From the NCBI RefSeq assembly GCF_016650695.1, contig NZ_JAEKFH010000003.1, positions 826,001 to 890,000 on the forward strand: DNA of 64,000 bases, written 5' to 3'. This document shows positions 26,712 through 35,252 of this stretch, one piece after another; the stretch's first letter is position 1; each line of letters opens with the position of its first letter. The position numbers and the translations under genes were made by a program. The stretch is from Pseudomonas sp. TH41. Its GTDB lineage: Bacteria; Pseudomonadota; Gammaproteobacteria; Pseudomonadales; Pseudomonadaceae. Under the pieces are notes generated by a model. It was not told the origin of the DNA. It saw nothing but the letters and a program-made list of their open reading frames with translations, and ran no database searches.

Positions 26712-27482
26712 ATGCACCCCTACTTTTCCCTGCAAGGCCGCACCGCTCTGGTGACCGGCGGCACCCGTGGTATCGGCAAAATGATCGCCAAGGCCTATGT
26801 GGAGGCCGGGGCTACCGTGTACGTCTGCGCCCGGGACGCCGAGGCCTGCCAGCAAACTGCCGACGAGTTGAGCGCATTGGGTCGTTGCCACGCGGTGGCC
26901 GCCAATCTGGCGACGGAAGAAGGTGTTCTGCAATTAGCCACACGGTTGGGCGAACGGATCACCCATCTGGATATTCTGGTGAACAACGCCGGCACCACGT
27001 GGGGCGCACCGCTGGAAAGCTACCCGATCAAGGGTTGGGAAAAGGTCATGCAGCTCAACGTGACCTCGGTATTCAACTGTATTCAGCAATTTTTGCCGCT
27101 GCTGCGCAAAGCCGGCTCGCCAGCCAATCCCGCCCGGATTATCAACATCGGCTCGGTGGCCGGGATTTCTTCCTTTGGTGAACAGGCTTATGCCTACGGG
27201 CCGAGCAAGGCTGCCCTGCATCAACTGTCGCGAATTCTGGCGCGTGAACTGGTGAGTCAGCACATCAACGTCAACGTGATTGCGCCAGGGCGCTTTCCGA
27301 GCAAGATGACGCAGCATATCGGCAATGATGAGCAGGCGCTGGCTGAGGACACGGCGCTGATTCCGATGAAGCGCTGGGGCCGGGAAGAAGAGATGGCGGC
27401 GTTGGCGATTAGCCTGGCGAGTACGGCTGGGGCTTATATGACCGGGAATATTATTCCGTTGGATGGTGGGTTTAGTCTCTGA
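26712..27482 (+). CDS. rhlG: RhlG-like short-chain dehydrogenase/reductase
   Basis: A 256-residue classical SDR. The NADP(H) loop TGGTRGIGKMIA lies near residue 15, the NNAG motif near 90, and the catalytic set is Ser (INIGSVAG), Tyr and Lys (YAYGPSKAAL, a Y-x3-K pattern). It resembles P. aeruginosa RhlG across its whole length, including the start MHPYFSL and SYPIKGWEKVMQLNVTSVF. RhlG was named for rhamnolipid precursor synthesis but its physiological role is disputed, and no rhlAB genes are visible here. A ribosome site CAGGAG precedes the ATG. Confidence 0.8.
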   Translation: MHPYFSLQGRTALVTGGTRGIGKMIAKAYVEAGATVYVCARDAEACQQTADELSALGRCHAVAANLATEEGVLQLATRLGERITHLDILVNNAGTTWGAPLESYPIKGWEKVMQLNVTSVFNCIQQFLPLLRKAGSPANPARIINIGSVAGISSFGEQAYAYGPSKAALHQLSRILARELVSQHINVNVIAPGRFPSKMTQHIGNDEQALAEDTALIPMKRWGREEEMAALAISLASTAGAYMTGNIIPLDGGFSL

Positions 27483-27496
27483 GATCACTGGCGCGT

Positions 27497-27575
27497 CCTT
27501 CGCGAGCAAGCCCGCTCCCACATTTGATCTATGGTGCACAGGAGATCAGTGTGGGAGCGGGCTTGCTCGCGAAGG
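27497..27575. repeat. Paired REP palindrome (GTGGGAGCGGGCTTGCTCGC type)
   Basis: An inverted pair (CTTCGCGAGCAAGCCCGCTC ... GAGCGGGCTTGCTCGCGAAG) between the rhlG-like gene and trmO. Confidence 0.9.
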
Positions 27576-27651
27576 GGCCCTATTGGTCATCACCGATTCC
27601 AAGGTCGATCGGGTTATCATGCCCGCCCTCACCCCGCCTCGACCCCAGACC

Positions 27652-28350
27652 ATGACCTACAGCGTTTCCCCCATCGGCTTCGTGCGTTCCTGTTTCAAGG
27701 AGAAGTTCGCCATCCCGCGCCAACCGCAACTGGCCCCGGCCGCTCGCGGTGTCCTGGAACTGGTGGCGCCGTTCGATCAGGGCGACGCGGTGCAAGGGCT
27801 CGAACACGTCAGCCATATCTGGCTGCTGTTCCTGTTCCATCAGGCCCTGGAAGAAAAGCCACGCCTGAAAGTCCGCCCTCCTCGCCTCGGCGGTAATAAA
27901 TCCATGGGCGTGTTCGCCACTCGCGCGACGCATCGGCCCAATGGCATCGGTCAATCCGTGGTGAAGCTGGACAAGGTCGAAGCCAATCGCCTGTGGATAT
28001 CCGGTATCGACCTGCTGGACGGCACGCCGGTTCTCGACATCAAACCCTACGTGCCTTACGCCGACATCATCGATACCGCCTCCAACAGCATCGCCAGCGC
28101 CGCGCCACAACTGATTCCCGTGCAGTGGACGGACTCGGCGCTGCAACAGGCTCACGGGCACGCTCAGCGTCTTGAGGAGCCGTTGGTGGAGCTGATTGAG
28201 CAATGCCTGGCACAAGACCCGCGTCCGGCTTACCAGACGCCTACGCCTGAACGGGAATACGGTGCGCAGTTCTGGGACTTGGATGTGCGCTGGCATTATC
28301 CCGAATCAGGTTTGATCCGAGTTCTGGAAGTCATTCCCGCAAAGGCCTGA
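27652..28350 (+). CDS. trmO: tRNA (N6-threonylcarbamoyladenosine37-N6)-methyltransferase TrmO
   Basis: This 232-residue protein has the TrmO/TsaA fold. Its first half opens SPIGFVRSCFKEKFAIPRQP and carries the S-adenosylmethionine-binding strands LEHVSHIWLLFLFH, MGVFATRATHRPNGIGQS and LDIKPYVPYAD, all family signatures. A C-terminal extension completes the proteobacterial form. It methylates t6A37 of tRNAs reading ACY codons. ATG at 27652 is the usual start; an earlier in-frame ATG at 27619 would add 11 residues. Confidence 0.9.
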   Translation: MTYSVSPIGFVRSCFKEKFAIPRQPQLAPAARGVLELVAPFDQGDAVQGLEHVSHIWLLFLFHQALEEKPRLKVRPPRLGGNKSMGVFATRATHRPNGIGQSVVKLDKVEANRLWISGIDLLDGTPVLDIKPYVPYADIIDTASNSIASAAPQLIPVQWTDSALQQAHGHAQRLEEPLVELIEQCLAQDPRPAYQTPTPEREYGAQFWDLDVRWHYPESGLIRVLEVIPAKA

Positions 28351-28366
28351 ACGCCGGAAATGAAAG

Positions 28367-28400
28367 AGCCCGCGCTGCCATGTATGGCAACGCGGGCTTT
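28367..28400 (+). terminator. Terminator after trmO
   Basis: An AGCCCGCG/CGCGGGCT stem with inner TGCCA/TGGCA and a short T-run, 16 bases after the stop. Confidence 0.85.
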
Positions 28401-28407
28401 TGATCTC

Positions 28408-28508
28408 TGTAGGAGCGAGCTTGCTCGCGATGGTCTCGAGCACGCCGCGTTTAATCCATTAAGCGCGCGTTATCGTTAACGACCATCGCGAGCAAGCTCG
28501 CTCCTACA
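28408..28508. repeat. Paired REP palindrome (GTAGGAGCGAGCTTGCTCGC type)
   Basis: An inverted REP pair between the convergent trmO and fpr genes. Confidence 0.9.
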
Positions 28509-28520
28509 AGTAACCTTCGG

Positions 28521-29300
28521 TTACTTCTCGACGAACGCGCGCTCGATCAGGTAATCACCCGGCTCGCGCATCCGCGGCGAAACTTTCAGGCCGAAGCTAT
28601 TCAACACTTCGCTGGTCTCGTCGAGCATGCTCGGGCTGCCGCACAGCATGGCGCGGTCGTCCTGCGGGTTGATCGGTGGCAGACCGATGTCGCTGAACAG
28701 CTTGCCACTGCGCATCAGGTCGGTCAGGCGACCTTCGTTCTCGAACGGCTCGCGAGTCACGGTCGGGTAGTAGATCAACTTGTCACGCAGGGCGTCGCCG
28801 AAGAACTCGTTCTGCGGCAGGTGCTCGGTGATGAACTCACGGTAAGCGACTTCGTTGACGTAACGTACGCCGTGGCACAGGATCACTTTTTCGAAACGCT
28901 CGTAGGTTTCCGGATCCTGAATGACGCTCATGAAGGGCGCCAGACCGGTGCCGGTGCTGAGCAGGTACAAATGTTTGCCAGGCTTCAAGTCATCCAGCAC
29001 CAGCGTGCCGGTAGGCTTTTTGCTGATGATGATCTCGTCGCCTTCCTTCAGATGCTGCAACTGGGAAGTCAGCGGGCCATCAGGCACCTTGATGCTGAAG
29101 AACTCGAGATGCTCTTCCCAGTTCGGGCTGGCAATCGAGTAAGCGCGCATAAGCGGGCGGCCGTTGGGCTGTTGCAGGCCGATCATCACGAACTGACCGT
29201 TCTCGAAGCGCAGGCCCGGATCGCGGGTGCACTTGAAGCTGAACAGAGTGTCGTTCCAGTGATGAACACTGAGGACACGCTCGTGGTTCATGTTGCTCAT
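28521..29300 (-). CDS. fpr: Ferredoxin/flavodoxin-NADP+ reductase
   Basis: This 259-residue FAD enzyme has the FNR signatures: RPLMRAYSIAS for FAD binding (about residue 48), LLSTGTGLAPFMSV for NADP binding (about 112), ILCHGVRYVNEV, and a terminal VEK. It moves electrons between NADPH and ferredoxin or flavodoxin, supporting iron-sulfur repair and oxidative-stress defence. It is divergent from a LysR gene, the same arrangement as fpr-finR in P. putida, where FinR induces fpr under superoxide stress. Confidence 0.94.
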   Translation of the reverse strand: MSNMNHERVLSVHHWNDTLFSFKCTRDPGLRFENGQFVMIGLQQPNGRPLMRAYSIASPNWEEHLEFFSIKVPDGPLTSQLQHLKEGDEIIISKKPTGTLVLDDLKPGKHLYLLSTGTGLAPFMSVIQDPETYERFEKVILCHGVRYVNEVAYREFITEHLPQNEFFGDALRDKLIYYPTVTREPFENEGRLTDLMRSGKLFSDIGLPPINPQDDRAMLCGSPSMLDETSEVLNSFGLKVSPRMREPGDYLIERAFVEK

Positions 29301-29436
29301 GTACGTGGGACTCCTGGAGATTTTGTCTGCGCATGCTCTGCGCTAAATGAGCGATGCGCAATTGCATCGCATTCTAATGGCAGCGACAATATCTGTTAAA
29401 TGGATTATCAAGATAAGGGTTATCGGTTATATAGAT
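29301..29436. promoter_or_regulatory. Divergent fpr/finR control region
   Basis: The A+T-rich space between the two starts holds a perfect palindrome TTATCAAGATAA (29405-29416) and an outer ATATCT/AGATAT pair around it. Both are reasonable candidates for the LysR-type regulator site; this is inferred from position and symmetry only. Confidence 0.4.
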
Positions 29437-30363
29437 ATGCGATTTACTCTCCGTCAACTTCAAGTATTCGTCGCCGTCGCCCAGCAGGAAAGCGTATCCC
29501 GTGCCGCGGGTCTGCTCAACCTTTCGCAATCGGCGGCGAGCACCTCGATCACCGAGCTGGAGCGCCAGTCCAGCTGTCAGCTGTTCGACCGCGCGGGCAA
29601 ACGGCTGAGCCTCAACGCCCTCGGCAAACAGCTGCTGCCTCAAGCAGTGGCGCTGCTCGATCAGGCCAAGGAAATCGAAGACCTGTTCAACGGCAAGTCC
29701 GGATTCGGCTCCTTGGCCGTCGGGGCGACCCTGACCATCGGCAATTACCTGGCCACCTTGCTGATCGGCAGCTTCATGCAGCGCCATCCGGAAAGCCAGG
29801 TGAAGCTGCATGTGCAGAACACTGCCAACATCGTGCAACAAGTGGCCCACTACGAAATTGATCTGGGTCTAATCGAAGGCGACTGCAGCCACCCGGACAT
29901 CGAAGTGCAGAGTTGGGTCGAAGATGAGTTGGTGGTGTTTTGCGCGCCGCAGCATCCGCTGGCCAAGCGCGGCGTGGCAACCATGGAGGAGCTGAGCCAT
30001 GAGGCGTGGATTCTGCGTGAGCAAGGCTCGGGCACACGACTGACCTTTGACCAGGCCATGCGTCACCACCGCAGTGCGCTGAATATCCGCCTGGAGCTGG
30101 AGCACACGGAAGCGATCAAACGCGCGGTAGAGTCCGGGTTGGGGATTGGCTGCATTTCGCGCCTGGCGCTGAGGGATGCTTTCCGCCGAGGCAGCCTGGT
30201 GCCGGTGGAGACTCCGGACCTGGACCTGGCGCGGCAGTTCTATTTCATCTGGCACAAACAGAAATATCAGACGTCGGCGATGCGCGAATTCCTCGATCTG
30301 TGCCGCGCTTTCACCGCAGGGGTTCAGCGCAGCGACGAGATCGTGCTGCCCACCATCGCTTAA
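29437..30363 (+). CDS. finR: LysR-type regulator, FinR-like
   Basis: A 308-residue LysR-type regulator. The N-terminal helix-turn-helix reads MRFTLRQLQVFVAVAQQESV, then AAGLLNLSQSAASTSITELE, and the substrate-binding domain follows. ATG at 29437 is chosen because it begins this domain exactly; the longer frame has no support. Its position, divergent from fpr, is that of FinR in P. putida, which activates fpr in response to oxidative stress. Its stop codon overlaps the convergent dgkA stop by four bases. Confidence 0.85.
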   Translation: MRFTLRQLQVFVAVAQQESVSRAAGLLNLSQSAASTSITELERQSSCQLFDRAGKRLSLNALGKQLLPQAVALLDQAKEIEDLFNGKSGFGSLAVGATLTIGNYLATLLIGSFMQRHPESQVKLHVQNTANIVQQVAHYEIDLGLIEGDCSHPDIEVQSWVEDELVVFCAPQHPLAKRGVATMEELSHEAWILREQGSGTRLTFDQAMRHHRSALNIRLELEHTEAIKRAVESGLGIGCISRLALRDAFRRGSLVPVETPDLDLARQFYFIWHKQKYQTSAMREFLDLCRAFTAGVQRSDEIVLPTIA

Positions 30364-30722
30364 AGCAGGATCACCGCCCAAACCAGCGCGATCATGCTCA
30401 ACGCCACCAACTGAGCGGCACTGCCCATGTCCTTGGCGTTCTTCGACAACGGGTGCAATTCAAGGGAGATGCGGTCGATGGCCGCTTCCACCGCCGAATT
30501 GAGCAACTCAACTATCAACGCCAACAGACACACGGCAATAAGCAACGCCTGTTCGACTCGGCTGACGTTCAGAAAGAACGAAAGCGGGATCAGGATGGCG
30601 TTAAGCAATACCAGCTGCCGGAAAGCGGCTTCACCGGTGAAGGCGGCGCGCAGGCCGTCCAGTGAATAACCGGAGGCGTTGAGGATGCGTTTGAGGCCGG
30701 TCTGGCCTTTGAAAGGTGACAT
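30360..30722 (-). CDS. dgkA: Diacylglycerol kinase
   Basis: This 120-residue integral membrane kinase has the DgkA layout. An amphipathic start (SPFKGQTGLKRILNASGYS) is followed by three transmembrane helices, with the signature LLALIVELLNSAVEAAIDRI between helices 2 and 3 (the catalytic Glu and Asn lie here). It phosphorylates diacylglycerol left from membrane-derived oligosaccharide or other headgroup-transfer reactions. It is downstream of erdR on the same strand, 76 bases apart, as in P. aeruginosa. The start at 30722 gives the family length. Confidence 0.93.
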   Translation of the reverse strand: MSPFKGQTGLKRILNASGYSLDGLRAAFTGEAAFRQLVLLNAILIPLSFFLNVSRVEQALLIAVCLLALIVELLNSAVEAAIDRISLELHPLSKNAKDMGSAAQLVALSMIALVWAVILL

Positions 30723-30798
30723 AGAATAGGCAACTGAACCAAAATTGAGTGGGAAAGCTAGGTTAAACGAGGTCAAAAAAGCGTGAATATGCCACGCT

Positions 30799-31449
30799 TT
30801 AATGGCTGGAAATTGACTCAAGTTGTTGCAAGAGCAGCGCTGCCTGAGTTCGGGTCCGCACATTCAGCTTGCGGAAGATCGCCGTCACGTGAGCCTTGAT
30901 CGTCGCTTCGGAAACACTCAGCTCGTAAGCAATTTGCTTGTTCAGCAACCCTTCGCAGACCATGGTCAACACCCGGAACTGCTGCGGTGTCAGGCTCGCA
31001 AGGCCTGCACTGGCGGCCTTGGCTTCATCGGAAACGCTGACCGCTTCAAAGGCCTGAGGCGGCCAGAATACGTCGCCATCCAACACCGCACGCACGGCTT
31101 TTTGAATGACACTCAGGTCGCTGGACTTGGGAATAAAGCCGCTGGCACCGAATTCACGGGACTTCACCATGATCGAAGCTTCTTCCTGGGCCGACACCAT
31201 GACCACCGGAATCTGCGGGTACTGGCCGCGCAGCAACACCAGCCCGGAAAAACCGTACGCCCCCGGCATGTTCAGGTCCAGCAGCACCAGATCCCAGTCG
31301 GCCTTTTCGTCCAGACGGGTTTCCAGCTCGGCAATACTTGCCACTTCTACCAGACGGACATCTGGCCCCAGGCCCAGGGTCAGCGCTTGATGCAAGGCGC
31401 TACGAAAAAGGGGGTGGTCATCGGCAATCAGGATTTCGTATGTGGCCAT
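30799..31449 (-). CDS. erdR: NarL/LuxR-type response regulator, ErdR-like
   Basis: A 216-residue response regulator. The receiver domain has the acidic pocket ADDHPLF, the phospho-acceptor Asp in LVLLDLNMPGAYG (about residue 57) and the conserved Lys in GFIPKSS. The C-terminal LuxR-type helix-turn-helix reads LTPQQFRVLTMVCEGLLNKQ, then YELSVSEATIKAHVTAIFRK. Together with dgkA this is the erdR context of P. aeruginosa (PA3604) and P. putida, where ErdR regulates acsA and ethanol-related genes. The cognate kinase is not in the window. An 8-bp hairpin stands about 65 bases upstream. Confidence 0.85.
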   Translation of the reverse strand: MATYEILIADDHPLFRSALHQALTLGLGPDVRLVEVASIAELETRLDEKADWDLVLLDLNMPGAYGFSGLVLLRGQYPQIPVVMVSAQEEASIMVKSREFGASGFIPKSSDLSVIQKAVRAVLDGDVFWPPQAFEAVSVSDEAKAASAGLASLTPQQFRVLTMVCEGLLNKQIAYELSVSEATIKAHVTAIFRKLNVRTRTQAALLLQQLESISSH

Positions 31450-31513
31450 TTTTCAAATGATCCTGTTTTTCATGGGACGCCTGATGCATTCAGGCCTCGC
31501 CAAAACAACTCGA

Positions 31514-31535
31514 GGTGCAGCCACGGAGCTGCACC
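31514..31535 (-). promoter_or_regulatory. Perfect inverted repeat upstream of erdR
   Basis: GGTGCAGC-CACGGA-GCTGCACC forms an 8-bp stem with a six-base loop and has no T-run. It lies 65 bases before the erdR start, so it is more likely an operator or leader hairpin than a terminator. Confidence 0.35.
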
Positions 31536-31691
31536 AACAGGGCACGTTCAACGCCAATCACATGGCTCTTAACGTAAAAAAATACGGCGTATCAAACTTT
31601 GGCCGCGCCCTAATCGGCGCCAAGCATGCCCAGCGAAGCCGGGGTGGTCAAGTTACATGGCCCGACGAGCTCTTTGCAGTATGGGTGACTA

Positions 31692-32435
31692 TTAGCAGAG
31701 GGCGGGCGTTGCGCTCTGAACGAACGGCATCAACTCGGCGTGTGCGGGTGTTGAAACGTTCATTTCAAGTTGATGCTTGGCATCGAGATAATGCTGGCTG
31801 AACACGTCGAAGTAAGCGTCCAGTGCCGAGGCAGCCGCACCATCACCTGCCAGATCGAGACACAACGCCGCCACTTCCGCTGTGCACAAGTGCTCGCTGC
31901 GCGTCGACCGGCGCAACCGGTAGCGCGAGAGTTTTTCGGGCAGCAAGCTCAAAATCGGCAAACGATCAAAATACGGACTCTTGCGGAAAATCTTTCTGGC
32001 TTCGGTCCAGGTCGCGTCCAGCAGAATAAATAGCGGCCGCTTGGCGCTGTCGGCGTAGACACTGTTTGTCACCCGCTCGGGTTCGACGTACTCACCCGGA
32101 AACACCAGATACGGCTGCCACTGCGGATCGGCCAACAGCGCCAACAGTTGCTGATCGACTTCGGTACGCGACCAAATGAACGCATGGTTGTCGCGCACCA
32201 CATCGGCGATCAGCCAACCGGTGTTACTCGGCTTGAACACTTCTTTGTTAGTCATGATCAGGCACACGCCCGAGCGGGACTCGACTTGCGGGCGCCAGGC
32301 GCACAGGCAATGGCTCTCGATCACACGGCAGGCACGGCAACGCGGCGCCCTCCAGCCACGGGCTTGAATCGGCTTGATGCCTTCTTCTTCGCGTTCGTCG
32401 CGCAAACGGGCAACGGCGTTGGGGGCGTGGTTCAT
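31692..32435 (-). CDS. DTW-domain tRNA-uridine aminocarboxypropyltransferase (TapT-like)
   Basis: A 247-residue DTW-domain protein. A Cys-rich metal site lies near the N-terminus (CRACRVIESHCLC, about residues 33-45). The defining block is FILLDATWTEARKIFRKS, and RLRRSTRSEHLCTAEVAAL follows. Members of this family, such as E. coli YfiP/TapT, transfer the 3-amino-3-carboxypropyl group of S-adenosylmethionine to uridine 47 of tRNA (acp3U). The assignment to that exact reaction is by family. It is a single gene in reverse orientation to the next one. Confidence 0.85.
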   Translation of the reverse strand: MNHAPNAVARLRDEREEEGIKPIQARGWRAPRCRACRVIESHCLCAWRPQVESRSGVCLIMTNKEVFKPSNTGWLIADVVRDNHAFIWSRTEVDQQLLALLADPQWQPYLVFPGEYVEPERVTNSVYADSAKRPLFILLDATWTEARKIFRKSPYFDRLPILSLLPEKLSRYRLRRSTRSEHLCTAEVAALCLDLAGDGAAASALDAYFDVFSQHYLDAKHQLEMNVSTPAHAELMPFVQSATPALC

Positions 32436-32549
32436 CGTGGGCGACGCCGGCAGACAGGAAAACTCGACACGAATAGCACTCAGGGCAATAAAGGCCGGCA
32501 GTTTACCAGAGCAGCCGGCGCAAGCCTGTACCGTCCAGACGGGCTCCCC

Positions 32550-32555
32550 TATAAT
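32550..32555 (+). promoter_or_regulatory. -10 element before the PA3611-like gene
   Basis: A perfect TATAAT stands 67 bases before the ATG; the -35 is poor (near TGTACC, 32527). In the leader a hairpin with CTGGT/ACCAG and outer GTG/CAC (32581-32604) ends shortly before the AGGAG ribosome site. Confidence 0.45.
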
Positions 32556-32621
32556 TCGCGGCCACTGAACGCACAGTCACGTGGCTGGTCGAACCACCAG
32601 TCACTGAACCAGGAGAGTTTC

Positions 32622-33047
32622 ATGCTGCGCCTTATCGTTCCCACCGCTGCCATTTTGCTGGCGTCGTCCTTCAACGCTCAGGCTGCGTCCTTGAGTCAGC
32701 AGAATCTCAACAGAGAGCTGCAAAACGTCGCCGAACAAAGCAGCGCCGGCACGCCACGGGCGATCAACGAAGACATTCTTGATCAGGGTTACACCGTCGA
32801 AGGAAACGTGCTGATCAACCACTTGAGCGTGCAAAGCAGCCACGCCCAAAAGATGCGTGCTGATCCGAAAGCGGTGTACTTCCAGCTTGGCGCCTCCGTA
32901 TGCAACAACCCAGGGTTCCGCAAGCTGATGGCAAAGGGCGCGGTCATGCGCTACGACTTCACCGAAGTGAAGACCAATCGCGCGATCGGCTCCGCAAGTT
33001 TCCAGGAATCGGATTGCCCGAAAGCCACACCGGCGAAGAAAAAGTAA
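32622..33047 (+). CDS. PA3611-like secreted protein (quorum-sensing-regulated family)
   Basis: A 141-residue exported protein. The first 22 residues are a Sec signal (MLRLIVPTAAILLASSFNA, cut after AQA). The mature part has YTVEGNVLINHLSVQSSHA and a Cys pair (SVCNNPGF, SDCPKA) that could form a disulfide. Length and pattern match PA3611 of P. aeruginosa, a small periplasmic or secreted protein under quorum-sensing control, and genes from erdR on follow the PAO1 order. No molecular function is known to me. A lysine-rich tail ends the protein. Confidence 0.75.
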   Translation: MLRLIVPTAAILLASSFNAQAASLSQQNLNRELQNVAEQSSAGTPRAINEDILDQGYTVEGNVLINHLSVQSSHAQKMRADPKAVYFQLGASVCNNPGFRKLMAKGAVMRYDFTEVKTNRAIGSASFQESDCPKATPAKKK

Positions 33048-33242
33048 TCACCGAGAATTGGCGCGCCGCTGTTCATCCTCGGCGCGCAGTTCCGCCAATA
33101 GCGCCTGTAAATAACGTGACCTTCGGTCAGCACCCTCCAGGCGACGGCAGCACTCTTCTTCGAGACTCAAATGATTGGTCTCGGCGGACGACTTCAGCAA
33201 TCGATACAGTCGCGTATCGATCTCCAGAATGACTCTGGTCAT
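33048..33242 (-). CDS. Small ribbon-helix-helix-like protein
   Basis: A 64-residue protein that starts with a short strand, MTRVILEIDTRLYRLLK, followed by two helices (SSAETNHLSLEEECCRRLEG), the order of a ribbon-helix-helix DNA-binding fold as in FitA/Arc-type proteins. A basic, glutamate-rich tail closes it. A good GGGAGG site precedes the ATG. It could be an orphan antitoxin or a small regulator; no toxin gene is next to it. It ends at the base after the PA3611-like stop codon, converging with it. Confidence 0.6.
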   Translation of the reverse strand: MTRVILEIDTRLYRLLKSSAETNHLSLEEECCRRLEGADRRSRYLQALLAELRAEDEQRRANSR

Positions 33243-33615
33243 GGCTCCCGCCTCCCTGCCCTTCGCCGTTGATTGGCGATAAATCCTTTGAACTGCTGGT
33301 ACAGCGCGCCTTCCCTTTGACGCAAAGTTGTCGTGTGACGCCTGTCATTTAGTAAATCAGACTGACGGACACCTGGCTTGCGTTCAGACGAGCGGTGAAA
33401 CCACCTTGCAAATCGTCAATAAGCGGTTGCCAGGAAAGACATTGCGGCGCAATGATCAAGTCAGCGTAAATCTCTGCGAGGGTCTAGATTCATAGTGTTC
33501 TCGTTCATTTTTCGGGGCAGGAAAGGGGCTGCCCTCTACGCGTATTGCTGTGCGAATGTTTCCTTCATCCAAGGAAAAAACAGAACCTATATGGCCTGTA
33601 TGGAAGGAGAAGTTG
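33243..33615. other. Intergenic region before the LOG gene
   Basis: This 373-base gap has no supported gene. It must hold the promoters of two divergent units (the small RHH gene and the LOG gene). I see no strong palindrome, terminator or clear -10/-35 pair. Confidence 0.4.
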
Positions 33616-34734
33616 ATGCCTTACCAACCGAACGACCTCCTGAGCCGTCATTTTGAAGAAAGCGGCCACGACCTCACCAGCAAGGTCGAAGAGCAACTCA
33701 ACCTGGTTTCACCCAACAGCCCGAACATCCCGATCTACCGCGACATGATCCTGACTGTGCTGCGCATGGCCCAGGAAGATCACAACCGCTGGAATGCCAA
33801 GATCACCCTGCAAGCCCTCCGTGAACTGGAGCACGCTTTTCGTGTGCTGGAGCAGTTCAAAGGGCGACGTAAAGTCACCGTGTTCGGTTCAGCCCGTACC
33901 CCGATAGAACATCCGCTGTACGGCCTGGCCCGAGAACTTGGTGCCGCGCTGGCACGCTCGGACCTGATGGTCATCACCGGTGCCGGTGGTGGCATCATGG
34001 CAGCAGCCCACGAAGGTGCTGGCCTGGCCCACAGCCTGGGATTCAATATCACCCTGCCGTTCGAGCAACACGCCAATCCCACCGTCCAGGGCACCACCAA
34101 TCTGCTGCCCTTCCACTTTTTCTTTACCCGCAAGCTGTTCTTCGTCAAGGAAGCCGATGCGCTGGTCCTGTGCCCTGGCGGTTTTGGCACCCTGGATGAA
34201 GCGCTCGAAGTGCTGACCCTGATCCAGACCGGCAAAAGCCCGCTGGTGCCCGTGGTGCTGCTGGACGCGCCGGGTGGCAAGTTCTGGCAAGGCGCACTGG
34301 ACTTCATACACCATCAACTGGAGGAAAATCGCTACATCCTGCCGACGGACATGAAACTCGTAAGCCTGGTGTACAGCGCCGAAGAAGCGGTGGAACAGAT
34401 CAACCAGTTCTACAGCAACTTTCACTCCAGCCGCTGGCTCAAACACCAGTTCATCATTCGTATGAATCACCCGCTCAGCGAGCAGGCGCTCGAACACATG
34501 CAGGTGGCATTTGCCGACCTGTGCCTGAGCGATCATTTCCATCAGCATGCCTACAGCGGAGAGGAGCACGACGAAGCGCAATTCAGCCACCTGGCGCGAC
34601 TGGCCTTCACCTTCAACGCTCGTGATCACGGGCGCCTGCGCGAACTGGTGGATTACATCAACCTGCCGGAGAACTGGGCGCAGACAAAACCCCAGGCGCA
34701 ACATCGCTCGCGGGAACCGTCGAAGGTTACGTGA
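33616..34734 (+). CDS. LOG-family Rossmann-fold protein (nucleotide hydrolase/lysine decarboxylase-like)
   Basis: A 372-residue protein. About 85 N-terminal residues of helix precede the LOG domain: VTVFGSARTP, then VITGAGGGIMAAAHEGA, then the family signature CPGGFGTLDEALEVLT near residue 196. A C-terminal helical part follows. LOG proteins cleave nucleoside 5'-monophosphates to free base and ribose phosphate (as in PpnN) or activate cytokinins; the older name is lysine decarboxylase-like. The long form suggests a bacterial nucleotide-catabolism role, which is inference. AAGGAG stands seven bases before the ATG. Confidence 0.78.
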   Translation: MPYQPNDLLSRHFEESGHDLTSKVEEQLNLVSPNSPNIPIYRDMILTVLRMAQEDHNRWNAKITLQALRELEHAFRVLEQFKGRRKVTVFGSARTPIEHPLYGLARELGAALARSDLMVITGAGGGIMAAAHEGAGLAHSLGFNITLPFEQHANPTVQGTTNLLPFHFFFTRKLFFVKEADALVLCPGGFGTLDEALEVLTLIQTGKSPLVPVVLLDAPGGKFWQGALDFIHHQLEENRYILPTDMKLVSLVYSAEEAVEQINQFYSNFHSSRWLKHQFIIRMNHPLSEQALEHMQVAFADLCLSDHFHQHAYSGEEHDEAQFSHLARLAFTFNARDHGRLRELVDYINLPENWAQTKPQAQHRSREPSKVT

Positions 34735-34741
34735 GGCAAAA

Positions 34742-34773
34742 AAACGGCCCGCTATCTAAATAGCGAGCCGTTT
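34742..34773. terminator. Bidirectional terminator between the LOG gene and recX
   Basis: AAACGGCCCGCTAT/ATAGCGAGCCGTTT forms a stem with one mismatch, with an A-run on one side and a T-run on the other. It serves both convergent units. Confidence 0.82.
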
Positions 34774-34776
34774 CAT

Positions 34777-35244
34777 TCAATCGTCCATCCCTCGGCCGCT
34801 GAACAAGCGGCTGATCATTTCCATGGAATATCCCCGATAACTCAGGAACCGGCCTTGTTTGGCACGTTCACGGGCGTCTATCGGTAAATGCCCGGAAAAC
34901 TTGCGTCGCCAGGTATCTTCCAGTTGTTCCTGCCAGTTGATACCGCTCTCGCGCAAGGCGAGTTCGATGTCGATACGTTGCAGGCCGCGCTGGCTCAGTT
35001 CTTCACGAATACGCAAAGGGCCATAACCGGAACGGGCGCGATAGGAAACGAAACTTTCGAGGTAACGGGATTCGGACAGGAGCCCTTCTTCCGTCAAGCG
35101 ATCGAGTGCTGTGTCGATCATTTCTGGGAGGGCGCCGCGCTGACGCAGTTTACGCGTCAGTTCGACTCGACCGTGCTCGCGTCGAGCGAGCAGGTCCATT
35201 GCGGTTCGCCGCACCGCGACGAGTGTATCGAGTACGGCGGTCAT
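34777..35244 (-). CDS. recX: RecA modulator RecX
   Basis: A 155-residue all-helical protein built from three-helix repeats, as RecX is: [20 protein letters not shown] in the first, [21 protein letters not shown] in the middle, and a C-terminal [20 protein letters not shown]. It inserts into the RecA filament groove and limits its activity. It begins eight bases after recA, so it is expressed by read-through from the recA promoter and shares its SOS control. Confidence 0.94.
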   Translation of the reverse strand: MTAVLDTLVAVRRTAMDLLARREHGRVELTRKLRQRGALPEMIDTALDRLTEEGLLSESRYLESFVSYRARSGYGPLRIREELSQRGLQRIDIELALRESGINWQEQLEDTWRRKFSGHLPIDARERAKQGRFLSYRGYSMEMISRLFSGRGMDD

Positions 35245-35252
35245 CGGATCAA

